A stretch of DNA of 9,475 nt from Bacteroidales bacterium (GCA_029938505.1 JAOZUV010000007.1:1-9475); one strand, 5' to 3'; positions 1 through 5,256 are shown, numbered from the stretch's first letter. Made by a program: numbers and translations. Notes: generated by a model not told the origin, from the letters alone.

Positions 1-150
1 TTTAACTCCATTATATTCATCTATAGAATCACTCCCATATACAATGCCACTAAACGTGGTTTCAAAGCTATTACCTAAATTAGAGACTAAACAAATCTTT
101 TCATCTCGATAAAAAACTAAATTACCTATTCTTAAGTCAGTTTGTTTCAT
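1..150 (-). CDS. N-terminus of LRIGN-type phage protein (partial)
   Basis: An open frame starts at ATG 150 and reads left through the window edge without a stop (50 codons). The protein begins MKQTDLRIGNLVFYRDEKI. The pattern of a short lead followed by LRIGN-hydrophobic-x-Y/F is one I associate with small hypothetical proteins widespread in Bacteroidetes phages and mobile elements; their function is unknown. The C-terminus lies outside the window, so length and domain content cannot be judged. It is the last gene of the leftward series, separated from the lipoprotein gene by about 60 bases that hold one dispersed palindrome. The assignment to a phage family is by recollection of the motif only. 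Confidence 0.6.
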   Translation of the reverse strand, partial: MKQTDLRIGNLVFYRDEKICLVSNLGNSFETTFSGIVYGSDSIDEYNGVK

Positions 151-190
151 AATTAGCACATTTTCAAATTCACTAATTTACAATTTTATG

Positions 191-213
191 GACACTGAGC
201 GGAGTCGAAGTGT
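191..213 (-). repeat. Dispersed GAGCGGAGTCGA palindrome, copy 1
   Basis: Plus-strand core GAGCGGAGTCGA (197-208) is enclosed by ACACT (192-196) and AGTGT (209-213), a perfect 5-base stem. The lipoprotein gene's TAA stop (213-215) shares its last base with the outer edge of the stem. It has the same core as the copies at 2941, 4379 and 7552 with at most one change. Confidence 0.8.
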
Positions 214-590
214 TAATTTTCATAATCTTTATCAAATATACGCAAAACATCACCCGATCTCACGCCACTATATTCCATGCCAAATTTAATGATGATCAGA
301 TTATTTTTACTGTAGGAGAATTCAAATTCATTTGAAATATTTGATACTCTCTCCCCATTTTCAAACACATTATAAATGGATACTGTGCTGGCATCATTAA
401 AATGGAGTGCCTCATACACATCTCTATAATCATGCGAAATTTCTGGAACTAAACTAAAATCTTGTGTTTCCACAAAAACCCTCCACGTTGAACCAACCAG
501 CTCCAATTTACTATTGTCAATGGTTTCCATTTTTTCAGTACAGGAGCAAAAAATAAATAAAATCGAAATAAATAAGAGTAGTTTTTTCAT
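213..590 (-). CDS. Small predicted lipoprotein
   Basis: Encodes 125 aa when started at ATG 590. The N-terminus MKKLLLFISILFIFCSCTEK is a short lipoprotein signal: two lysines, a hydrophobic core and a cysteine at residue 17 in an F-C-S-C context, an imperfect lipobox of the kind tolerated in Bacteroidetes. The mature part is acidic to neutral with beta-rich character (TWRVFVETQDFSLVP, FEFSYSKNNLIIIKFGMEY) and suggests a small lipocalin-like or NigD-like envelope protein, but I recognise no family. The frame is open up to 662, but the 24 extra residues come from a dispersed repeat and would bury the signal peptide, so 590 is chosen. The gene is bracketed by repeats on both sides. It could be a phage moron that modifies the host surface; that is inference. 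Confidence 0.75.
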   Translation of the reverse strand: MKKLLLFISILFIFCSCTEKMETIDNSKLELVGSTWRVFVETQDFSLVPEISHDYRDVYEALHFNDASTVSIYNVFENGERVSNISNEFEFSYSKNNLIIIKFGMEYSGVRSGDVLRIFDKDYEN

Positions 591-604
591 GGGTTTGTAT
601 TTAC

Positions 605-649
605 GGACACTGAGCTTGTCGATTGTCGTTTCGACTCCGCTCAACGAAC
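605..649 (-). repeat. Dispersed palindrome, copy 2 (composite, head-to-head)
   Basis: Two half elements face each other: ACACTGAGCTTGTCGA (607-622), then after a short spacer TTTCGACTCCGCTCAA (629-644), the reverse complement of a GAGCGGAGTCGA-type half. TGAGC (611-615) can pair with GCTCA (638-642). This is the only composite copy in the window. It fills the gap between the 104-aa HTH-like gene (stop 653-655) and the lipoprotein start at 590, so it lies in the lipoprotein's leader. Confidence 0.75.
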
Positions 650-652
650 AGT

Positions 653-967
653 TTAATTCCAACTAAGATAGGGGTATTTCTTTTTAAGATCAACAACTGG
701 AGGTTTTTTTGTCATCACTTCAGCAACCACCCGATCATTTTTAAGCAACATATCGGTAATAGTACGAGGAGCCAGATCAAACTCTTTAGCAAGTTCATCA
801 ATTACATGCTCATAATTCATTTTACGGATCATTGAATAAAAATAAAAGCGATTGATTATTTTATCGTTTCGCCTGTTTAAGCGATCTGCTGAGCGTCCTC
901 TAATATCTGTTTTTAGAGTTTCAGCTTCAACATATTTGTCGTAAAGTTTACGTTTGCCGTTTGCCAT
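653..967 (-). CDS. Small HTH-like protein, possible phage regulator
   Basis: Encodes 104 aa. The first third is very basic (MANGKRKLYDKYVEAE... DIRGRSADRLNRRNDK). The middle, about residues 36-75, reads as helices with an HTH-like spacing: an FYFYSMIRKMNYEHVIDELA helix followed by EFDLAPRTITDMLLKN, where APRTITDML would be the recognition helix. The tail DLKKKYPYLSWN ends in an aromatic motif. I recall similar short Bacteroidetes mobile-element proteins with an ...YPxLxW end but cannot name the family. In Mu the end of the early region encodes the Mor activator; position and HTH appearance make an analogous middle or late regulator possible, but this is inference. A Bacteroidetes -7-like box lies just upstream (985-992), hinting at its own promoter. 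Confidence 0.65.
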   Translation of the reverse strand: MANGKRKLYDKYVEAETLKTDIRGRSADRLNRRNDKIINRFYFYSMIRKMNYEHVIDELAKEFDLAPRTITDMLLKNDRVVAEVMTKKPPVVDLKKKYPYLSWN

Positions 968-984
968 TTTGCAGGGGGTTTCTA

Positions 985-992
985 CAAAGATA
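985..992 (-). promoter_or_regulatory. Candidate Bacteroidetes -7 box (TATCTTTG)
   Basis: On the minus strand TATCTTTG exactly fits the Bacteroidetes primary-sigma -7 consensus TAnnTTTG and lies 17 bases before the ATG at 967. I see no clear TTG -33 element at the usual distance (about 1010-1016), so support is from the -7 box and position only. Confidence 0.35.
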
Positions 993-1033
993 ATAAACGA
1001 ATACTAACTAATGGTTGTATAAAATGTGTTTTT

Positions 1034-2464
1034 TTAAAAAATCTTAACTTGAGATAAGAAATTTTTTAAAGCCTTTATATGAGTGTACACTTTTGATCGT
1101 TCATTTGAGTCAAGACCATCGTTATGTGAAGAGCACAACCAATCCTCAAAAACCTCATCCAGCGTATCACTTATATTTTCAGGTTCGTCAACCATTTTAA
1201 TATTTGCAATTGACGCTCCAAGGTTAAGCTTTTGAACAGTGGCTACTTTAACAGGAAGCCTTTTAAAAAAAAGAAATAAAATCCCGAATAATACAAGCAC
1301 AAAAACGAACAAAAAAGCCAATACATAAAACACCATTCTCAGTTGTTTTGAGATCGTGCTTTCTGATTTCGTTTCACCTTCATAAGCCGACACATAAATA
1401 CCATTACTTAAAAGCTCCTGTTCAATTTCGGTGGCTTTTTGACGGTATTGCAAGGCTATTGCCTGATTGTCTATTTTGGTGTAAATTTCATAAAGGGCGT
1501 AACAAATATCTTTAATCGCAGGCTTGATTCCAATCTTTTCTGCAATATCAAGGCTTTTCAGACAGTACTCCAGAGCCTTATCATATTCCTCTTTTTGCGC
1601 ATAAGCTTTACCAAGACAGTTTAATGTAATTGCATAATTACCTCTGTCCTCCAGTTTTTCTTCAATTAGTAAGCTTTCGGTTAACTGTTTTATAGCTCGA
1701 TTAAAATTACCTTTGTCGAAATAAGTTAAACCAATATTATGTATAGTCAGTGCAATATCTTTTTTGGAGTCAAGCTCTTGTTGAATTTTTAATGCATGTT
1801 CATAGTACTTCAGCGCATCCTTATAATCTTTTTTGATACGATATACCTGACCTAAGTTAGCAAGCGTTTTAGCAATCTCTCCTTTATTGCCAAGCTCCTG
1901 CTTTATTTTTAATGCTTTATTGTGATATTTTATCGCAATCTCAAAACATTTCTGATGCCGATGAGTCAATGCTAAATTCTCAAACGCACGACTCATACCC
2001 AATTGACTTCCATTTTGCCTATAATGTTCTAACGCACGAAGGGAGTATTTTAAGGACTCAGAATATTCGCCCTTTTTTCGGTAAATAATTGACAGATTAT
2101 TCCAAATATTTACAAATTGATCTTTTTCAATTTTACGAGTTTCAGCAATTTCCAATGCTTGCAAATACGCATCAATCGCATTATTAAGATTGCTTTGGAG
2201 CTGGTAAATATACCCTGTAAAATTTAAAATATAAAGTAGCTGAGCAGGCTCATCAAGCTTCTTAAATATTTCAAATGATTGATTAAAATAATGTAGGGAC
2301 TCAGTTTTCTTATTCTTAGAATTAAAATCCAAAGCCATGTTTCGCAGGCTAATAGCCCTCTTCCTTTCTAAATCATATTGTAAACTGTCAATTATCGATG
2401 ACTCTTTTGCCACCGATAATTGAACTGTTATCAACATGACTACCATCAAACATATTTGTTTCAT
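1034..2464 (-). CDS. Membrane-anchored TPR-repeat protein
   Basis: Encodes 476 aa. An N-terminal Sec signal (MKQICLMVVMLITVQLSVAK, cleavage probably after the LSVAK region) is followed by about eight tandem tetratricopeptide repeats, residues ~35-355, with the W/L-x-x-L-G/A-x-x-Y...A-x-x-Y/F...AL pattern (LANLGQVYRIKKDYKDALKY is a typical unit). A single strong transmembrane helix follows at about 375-400 and then an ~80-residue cytoplasmic tail. Established knowledge: Bacteroidetes have many periplasmic TPR + TM proteins whose cytoplasmic end is a LuxR-type HTH or histidine kinase. Here the tail (LDEVFEDWLCSSHNDG...KALKNFLSQVKIF) shows neither, so it is a short variant, a truncation or a protein that signals through a partner. 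A 26-codon proline-rich micro-ORF lies 33 bases upstream and probably shares its promoter. The cassette does not resemble core transposable-phage functions and looks like a moron. Confidence 0.85.
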   Translation of the reverse strand: MKQICLMVVMLITVQLSVAKESSIIDSLQYDLERKRAISLRNMALDFNSKNKKTESLHYFNQSFEIFKKLDEPAQLLYILNFTGYIYQLQSNLNNAIDAYLQALEIAETRKIEKDQFVNIWNNLSIIYRKKGEYSESLKYSLRALEHYRQNGSQLGMSRAFENLALTHRHQKCFEIAIKYHNKALKIKQELGNKGEIAKTLANLGQVYRIKKDYKDALKYYEHALKIQQELDSKKDIALTIHNIGLTYFDKGNFNRAIKQLTESLLIEEKLEDRGNYAITLNCLGKAYAQKEEYDKALEYCLKSLDIAEKIGIKPAIKDICYALYEIYTKIDNQAIALQYRQKATEIEQELLSNGIYVSAYEGETKSESTISKQLRMVFYVLAFLFVFVLVLFGILFLFFKRLPVKVATVQKLNLGASIANIKMVDEPENISDTLDEVFEDWLCSSHNDGLDSNERSKVYTHIKALKNFLSQVKIF

Positions 2465-2497
2465 AATTATTTCATGTTAAGTTTGGTTAAAAAAAAC

Positions 2498-2578
2498 CTA
2501 GTTCCCGTCGTCAGGTGGTGGTGGTGGCGGAGGATCAGTAGGCTCTGTGTCATGAAATACAATAAAATACTTTTTCAT
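2498..2578 (-). CDS. Proline-rich 26-residue micro-ORF
   Basis: ATG at 2578 opens a 26-codon frame ending at TAG (2498-2500). The peptide begins MKKYFIVFHDTEPTD, continues with seven consecutive prolines and ends DDGN. An AGGA sequence lies about 5 bases before the ATG (TTAGGAAACATG), one of the few Shine-Dalgarno-like sites in the window. A TATAAT-type promoter candidate lies 30 bases further upstream, and the TPR gene starts 33 bases after the stop. The hydrophobic start is too short for a proper signal peptide. A run of seven prolines is a known ribosome-stalling context that depends on EF-P, so this may be a leader peptide controlling the TPR gene or a small partner of the TPR domain. Both are inference; translation is unproven. 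Confidence 0.5.
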   Translation of the reverse strand: MKKYFIVFHDTEPTDPPPPPPPDDGN

Positions 2579-2608
2579 GTTTCCTAATATTAAATTTTTA
2601 TCTACTCT

Positions 2609-2638
2609 ATTATAGCTTTTCGATTTCCGCTAATGCAA
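2609..2638 (-). promoter_or_regulatory. Candidate promoter TTGCAT-18-TATAAT
   Basis: On the minus strand TTGCAT (2638-2633) and a perfect TATAAT (2614-2609) are 18 bases apart, 30 bases before the micro-ORF ATG. This matches the general sigma-70 form rather than the Bacteroidetes TAnnTTTG form. It sits in the only sizeable AT-rich gap (2579-2703) before the TPR cassette, where an independent promoter would be expected. AT-richness makes chance matches likely. Confidence 0.4.
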
Positions 2639-2703
2639 TTAATACTAATTTTCAAGTATTGTCTCGTTATTTTATAAAAACACCCTTTATTATTAAGAAA
2701 AAA

Positions 2704-3024
2704 TCATTTTAGTATCCACTTACCTCGATGATCCTTTTCAATAAATTTACTCATATGACTGTAGATTACGAAAGCACCCACGCAAGTTACATTCGATTTT
2801 TCGGCAATTTTAATAAAGTCAAATTTTAGCTCCTCATTATTTAATCTATCGGTTCGAGTATTTAAAGCCTCCAGAACCAATTTACTCACACTTTTATATG
2901 CTTGACTGTTTGGGTTGGTATAATCAGCCACAGGATTACGGACACTGAGCGGAGTCGAAGTGTCAGCATCAGATTGCTTCTGATCAAACAAAGTGGCTTG
3001 TATTTTGTTTTTAGGTTTGGGCAT
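2704..3024 (-). CDS. Phage protein, possible winged-helix, with in-frame repeat
   Basis: Encodes 106 aa. The N-terminal ~35 residues are low-complexity and polar. Residues 21-29 (DTSTPLSVR) are encoded entirely by a dispersed palindrome (2941-2964), so the element has been accommodated in frame. The C-terminal two thirds (residues ~40-106: AYKSVSKLVLEALN..., LKFDFIKIAEKSNVTCVGAF, SKFIEKDHRGKWILK) looks like a compact helical domain ending in a beta wing, compatible with a small winged-helix DNA-binding fold, but I recognise no named family. Its ATG lies inside the 3' end of the 50-aa gene upstream (14-base overlap, different frame), which suggests translational coupling. It is the last gene before the promoter-bearing gap at 2579-2703. 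Confidence 0.65.
   Translation of the reverse strand: MPKPKNKIQATLFDQKQSDADTSTPLSVRNPVADYTNPNSQAYKSVSKLVLEALNTRTDRLNNEELKFDFIKIAEKSNVTCVGAFVIYSHMSKFIEKDHRGKWILK
2941..2964 (-). repeat. Dispersed GAGCGGAGTCGA palindrome, copy 3 (inside a gene)
   Basis: GACACT (2941-2946) and AGTGTC (2959-2964) form a perfect 6-base stem around the 12-base core GAGCGGAGTCGA (2947-2958). The 23 bases from GGACACT to AGTG match copy 1 almost exactly. It lies within the 106-aa gene and is read on the minus strand as D-T-S-T-P-L-S-V. Confidence 0.85.
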
Positions 3025-3163
3025 TATCTTTGCTTCTTAAATGCTCAAGCTTTGCTTTTGCTAATCTAAAAACAATAATCATTTCATCGTAAGTCAAGCC
3101 AGCCGCTTCCATTTCATTAATCCAACCATCAATCAAGATTTCGGTTTTTGTTTTTTTACTCAT
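3011..3163 (-). CDS. Small 50-aa protein
   Basis: ATG 3163 to TAA 3011-3013 gives 50 aa: MSKKTKTEILIDGWINEMEA followed by AGLTYDEMIIVFRLAKAKLEHLR and a polar end. It is predicted to be all helical and has no signal peptide. The length, the clean fit between neighbours and the 14-base overlap with the downstream gene's start support it as a real small gene of the early operon. Its start region (TGATGAATTATGAGTAAAA) closely resembles that of the 76-aa gene at 3465 (TGATGAGTTATGAGTAAAG), so the two leaders may be duplicates. The function is unknown; small helical phage early proteins are often regulators or inhibitors of host factors, but nothing here shows that. Confidence 0.6.
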   Translation of the reverse strand: MSKKTKTEILIDGWINEMEAAGLTYDEMIIVFRLAKAKLEHLRSKDNAQT

Positions 3164-3234
3164 AATTCATCACTTTTTTATCCACCGTAGCTTTAACGAA
3201 TGTGGAATAATTTATAACTCTTTTTTTGCGCAGT

Positions 3235-3465
3235 TTAAAACCTTCTAAAATCTGGATTAGCCGTTGTTACCGAATAAGGTATTTTACCTTTATATATCCC
3301 AATATCCATCGGCATAGTTTTAAATTTATCAATAATATTATTTACTTGCTGTTTTTTATCAACTTCATTTTCGTAATCAATACAGATGCATCTACGGTCG
3401 CCACCGTTATCGTTTTTATACCATTTTAAGGTTAAAACAAATTTGTATCTTTTATCTTTACTCAT
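3235..3465 (-). CDS. Hypothetical 76-aa phage protein
   Basis: Encodes 76 aa starting MSKDKRYKFVLTLKWYKND. An N-terminal beta-like segment is followed by NGGDRRCICIDYENEVDKK, a helical KQQVNNIIDKFKTMPMD segment, and IGIYKGKIPYSVTTANPDFR. The strand-loop-strand-helix order suggests a small alpha/beta fold. I do not recognise the family. The open frame is well composed and lies between two other minus-strand genes. A 61-base inverted repeat (3510-3570) lies in the leader 45 bases before its start. About 70 bases separate its stop from the next start at 3163, with nothing identifiable in them. Confidence 0.6.
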   Translation of the reverse strand: MSKDKRYKFVLTLKWYKNDNGGDRRCICIDYENEVDKKQQVNNIIDKFKTMPMDIGIYKGKIPYSVTTANPDFRRF

Positions 3466-3509
3466 AACTCATCATTTATAATTCATAATTTTTTTGCTTG
3501 CCATGCGCA

Positions 3510-3570
3510 GTCGATAACTTTATATATAAATTCATTGCTTCGCAACGCTTCATATATATTTGTTATCGAC
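3510..3570. repeat. 61-base imperfect inverted repeat
   Basis: GTCGATAAC (3510-3518) and GTTATCGAC (3562-3570) are perfect 9-base arms. Inside them AT-rich stretches (TATATATAAA, CATATATATT) can pair imperfectly, and TTGC-TTC-GCAA (3536-3546) closes the tip. The element begins 2 bases after the 116-aa gene's stop. There is no T-run following it on the transcribed (minus) strand, so it is not a standard intrinsic terminator. It is unrelated to the GAGCGGAGTCGA family. Confidence 0.7.
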
Positions 3571-3572
3571 CA

Positions 3573-3923
3573 CTATGCCATTTTTTGATGAATCTGCATC
3601 AACACATCATTAATCACTATTTTCTCGTACTCTCCAAAGGTTTCGAGTATCGGGTGAAACACCTTTTCAAAAGCAGCCATTTCGGGGGCTTTAAGCTTGA
3701 TACTATTCTTATCATGCTTTAACTCACCCAAACGGGCAATCATGCGTTTAAACAGCTTCCCAATGGCATGATAAACTAAAATGCGCATGCACTTATCATA
3801 TACCACATCCATTGCCACGGCATTATTGATGCAAATAAAAAGGGTTTCAAATTGCTTTTTGCTCAACTGAAGCTTCAACTCCAAGCTTTGCTCTATTTTG
3901 ATAGGTAGATTAGTATTCATCAT
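3573..3923 (-). CDS. Hypothetical 116-aa helical phage protein
   Basis: Encodes 116 aa. The sequence is rich in Leu, Lys and amphipathic helices: ELKLQLSKKQFETLFICINN, then MDVVYDKCMRILVYHAIGKL, a basic RMIARLGELKHDKNSIKLK stretch and a C-terminal FEKVFHPILETFGEYEKIVI segment. No signal peptide or recognised motif. Its start overlaps the end of the 141-aa gene by 14 bases, the usual sign of a coupled operon pair, and a large inverted repeat follows its stop. The start could be either of the two consecutive Met codons. Function unknown. Confidence 0.65.
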   Translation of the reverse strand: MMNTNLPIKIEQSLELKLQLSKKQFETLFICINNAVAMDVVYDKCMRILVYHAIGKLFKRMIARLGELKHDKNSIKLKAPEMAAFEKVFHPILETFGEYEKIVINDVLMQIHQKMA

Positions 3924-4335
3924 TCCAGTATTCTTGGTTTAAATAAGTTTTCGGATAGGCTTTTTGAATGCCTTTATTCTTTAAATGTGCCTCGTATTTT
4001 GGAAGGTGTGCAAATACAAGTATTTTATTGGCTTTGCTGAGTTTGTTCCACATTGGCTCTACTCTTTTTTTGCCTGTTTTATAACCATACTCAAGCCAAA
4101 ATCGCTCAAAGCTTAAATCCTCCTCCTGAACCTGAATATTAAAGTGACCGAGCTTTTTAACGTCCTCGATCATTTTCTCCTCATAAGGAAAGGGGAAGTT
4201 TTCATTATAAAACATATATCGGAGCTGTTTTGACCCATAGTCACCTTCTATCTCCAATGCATTTAAAAGACCGTTTAAATTGTATTTAAACACTATTTTA
4301 ATGCTGGTTGTTTTACCTGTTAAAATGTAGATCAT
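3910..4335 (-). CDS. Phage protein with FxxFW...PKTYLNQ-type C-terminal region
   Basis: Encodes 141 aa. The N-terminal ~65 residues form an alpha/beta segment (MIYILTGKTTSIKIVFKYN...). The C-terminal part, residues ~74-141, has FERFWLEYGYKTGKKRVEP-x-W-x-K-L, then ILVFAHLPKYEAHLK, and ends KAYPKTYLNQEYWNDEY. The arrangement F-x-x-FW-x-x-Y-x-K...W-x-x-L...hydrophobic-x-x-LP-x-Y...P-x-TYLN-x-x-xW-DE occurs at the end of many phage replication-associated proteins, usually after an HTH or initiator domain; here that domain is replaced by a short unrelated N-terminus. A supporting role in DNA replication is an inference from this tail. Upstream lie three and a partial 8-base tandem repeats and the end of the frameshifted gene. 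Downstream it overlaps the 116-aa gene. Confidence 0.7.
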   Translation of the reverse strand: MIYILTGKTTSIKIVFKYNLNGLLNALEIEGDYGSKQLRYMFYNENFPFPYEEKMIEDVKKLGHFNIQVQEEDLSFERFWLEYGYKTGKKRVEPMWNKLSKANKILVFAHLPKYEAHLKNKGIQKAYPKTYLNQEYWNDEY

Positions 4336-4342
4336 TGCTTGA

Positions 4343-4374
4343 TGTGTTAATGTGTTAATGTGTTAATGTGCTTA
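4343..4374 (-). repeat. 8-base tandem repeat TGTGTTAA x3 plus one diverged unit
   Basis: On the plus strand TGTGTTAA occurs three times exactly (4343-4350, 4351-4358, 4359-4366), followed by TGTGCTTA (4367-4374). On the transcribed strand it sits 8 bases before the 141-aa gene's ATG (4335) and at the 3' end of the preceding +1 frame (stop 4347-4349). Because 8 is not a multiple of 3, gain or loss of a unit would alter that C-terminus. Confidence 0.8.
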
Positions 4375-4535
4375 TGATCCCTGAACGGAGTCGAAGGGTC
4401 GCCCATAATCTCATCCCATAAAAAGGGAAAACAAAGCTGATTGTTTGGTGTTGGATCAGGCTTGGGCGCATCGTTTTTTATATTTCCTTTTTTTACTTGG
4501 TCTGCTTTGTAACCTTTTATGATTTTGCCTTGAGT
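4347..4535 (-). pseudogene. Out-of-frame continuation of the Rossmann-like gene
   Basis: In the +1 frame relative to the 4734 start, the minus strand is open from 4535 to a TAA at 4347-4349: 62 residues beginning TQGKIIKGYKADQVKKGNIK and containing a PKPDPTPNNQLCFPFLWDEI segment. There is no usable start at its beginning. The composition looks like natural protein, unlike the Arg/Lys-rich end of frame 0. Joining after residue 66 of the upstream frame would give a ~128-aa protein ending 11 bases before the next gene, instead of leaving a 120-base gap. Residues DPSTPF come from a dispersed palindrome (4379-4398). Interpretation: a 1-base insertion (for example an extra A at 4535-4537) or +1 frameshifting. 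Confidence 0.5.
4379..4398 (-). repeat. Dispersed palindrome, copy 4
   Basis: CCCT (4379-4382) and AGGG (4395-4398) form a stem around GAACGGAGTCGA (4383-4394), one change from the common core. The arms differ from the ACACT/AGTGT of copies 1 and 3 but remain complementary. On the minus strand it is read D-P-S-T-P-F in the +1 frame of the gene above. Confidence 0.75.
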
Positions 4536-4734
4536 TTATAGGGGTCGGCTCATATTTAAGATCATGATAGCACTTAATTATATTCTCCTCAAATGAAGGA
4601 GGTGGCTGCATAATTTCATCAAGCTGATCCATCACAATCAATTCTGTTTCTGAATCAACTATTTTTTGTAAAGCCTTTGCGGTATCAACTCCAGCTCCAG
4701 CACTCCCAATGATTAGTATTTTTCTCTTTTCCAT
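4456..4734 (-). CDS. Rossmann-like protein, frame 0 (probably frameshifted)
   Basis: Encodes 92 aa in the frame as read. It starts MEKRKILIIGSAGAGVDTAK, a beta strand then G-x-x-G-x-G-x-x-T/A, then a helix and ETELIVMDQ, the first beta-alpha-beta of a nucleotide-binding Rossmann-like fold. It is not a Walker A (no GK[ST]). The middle has MQPPPSFEENIIKCYHDLKY. The last ~26 residues (after YEPTPI, residue 66) become Arg/Lys/Ser-rich and look like out-of-frame sequence, while a plausible continuation is open in the +1 frame (4347-4535). The start lies 3 bases after the 172-aa gene's stop (4738-4740), so it is tightly coupled. The ligand and role are unknown. Confidence 0.65.
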   Translation of the reverse strand: MEKRKILIIGSAGAGVDTAKALQKIVDSETELIVMDQLDEIMQPPPSFEENIIKCYHDLKYEPTPINSRQNHKRLQSRPSKKRKYKKRCAQA

Positions 4735-4737
4735 AAC

Positions 4738-5256
4738 CTAATACCTCAAATCAGTCCAATGAATAATCTTGCCTTTAAAATCGGTATCAAACCACCTGAA
4801 AAAATCCTCCACTGAATCAAAGCCTTGCTTACGACAATACTCATAACCTTCTAAAAAGAAAGCTCCTGCATCACCTTTGTTTATTTCGTTACCTTCAGGT
4901 TCACATGCGTAAAAAGCATAGTCAGATTTCATGGCAAGCTCCTCAGCTAAACCGAGAGTCATTTCGGGTATGCTTTTACAGCTTGGTATTATTTGTGGTT
5001 TATAGCCTTCAATAAATTCATTCAGCGTTTTACAGGCATATAATAACACTAAAGCTTGAATCTGATCAACCTCCAGTTTTTCACCATATTGATACACATT
5101 TGCATAAATCTGATCCTTATACTTCATTTGTATAATAATTGGGATATGAGGGTTAAAATAGCTTGGTAAATGGCAATGATCATTATTCATTAAATCAAGA
5201 TCATCAATTTCGCCAAGTTTTATAAATATTGGGTTGGGGAGGTTTCTGTTTTCCAT
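4738..5256 (-). CDS. Hypothetical 172-aa phage protein
   Basis: Encodes 172 aa starting MENRNLPNPIFIKLGEIDDL. The N-terminal half has beta character (IPIIIQMKYKDQIYANVYQY). The C-terminal half is helical and aromatic (AEELAMKSDYAFYACEPEGN, GAFFLEGYEYCRKQGFDSVE, DFFRWFDTDFKGKIIHWTDL). Four cysteines are scattered and form no zinc motif. No signal peptide or TM. I do not recognise the family. Its leader contains a strong 11-base-pair hairpin holding a dispersed palindrome (5273-5316), ending 16 bases before the ATG. It runs directly into the Rossmann-like gene with 3 bases between. Confidence 0.65.
   Translation of the reverse strand: MENRNLPNPIFIKLGEIDDLDLMNNDHCHLPSYFNPHIPIIIQMKYKDQIYANVYQYGEKLEVDQIQALVLLYACKTLNEFIEGYKPQIIPSCKSIPEMTLGLAEELAMKSDYAFYACEPEGNEINKGDAGAFFLEGYEYCRKQGFDSVEDFFRWFDTDFKGKIIHWTDLRY

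Noticed and set aside
591..662. 24-residue N-terminal extension of the lipoprotein
   Set aside because: It is translated from palindrome copy 2 and would precede a good lipoprotein signal peptide starting at 590.
623..835. Plus-strand open frame of 70 codons
   Set aside because: Antisense to the 104-aa HTH-like gene; composition (Phe/His/Ile-rich) is typical of a shadow. The same holds for plus-strand frames at 1439-1624, 3226-3429, 3498-3722, 6018-6245 and 7554-7772.
2449..2456. TATGTTTG matching the Bacteroidetes -7 consensus
   Set aside because: It lies inside the first codons of the TPR gene, downstream of the start.
3510..3586. Inverted repeat as intrinsic terminator
   Set aside because: On the transcribed strand the stem is followed by an A-rich, not T-rich, stretch; the T-run is on the plus-strand side, where no gene ends.
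4343..4374. Short CRISPR-like array
   Set aside because: Units are 8 bases with no spacers; it is a simple tandem repeat.
4347..4415. Independent micro-ORF around 4414-4355
   Set aside because: Only about 19 codons, made mostly of the dispersed palindrome and tandem repeat; the +1 continuation of the upstream gene explains the region better.
4456..4520. SEC-C-like zinc motif in the basic tail of the Rossmann-like protein
   Set aside because: KKRKYKKRC looks superficially similar, but the C-x-C and other ligands are missing, and the tail is probably out of frame.
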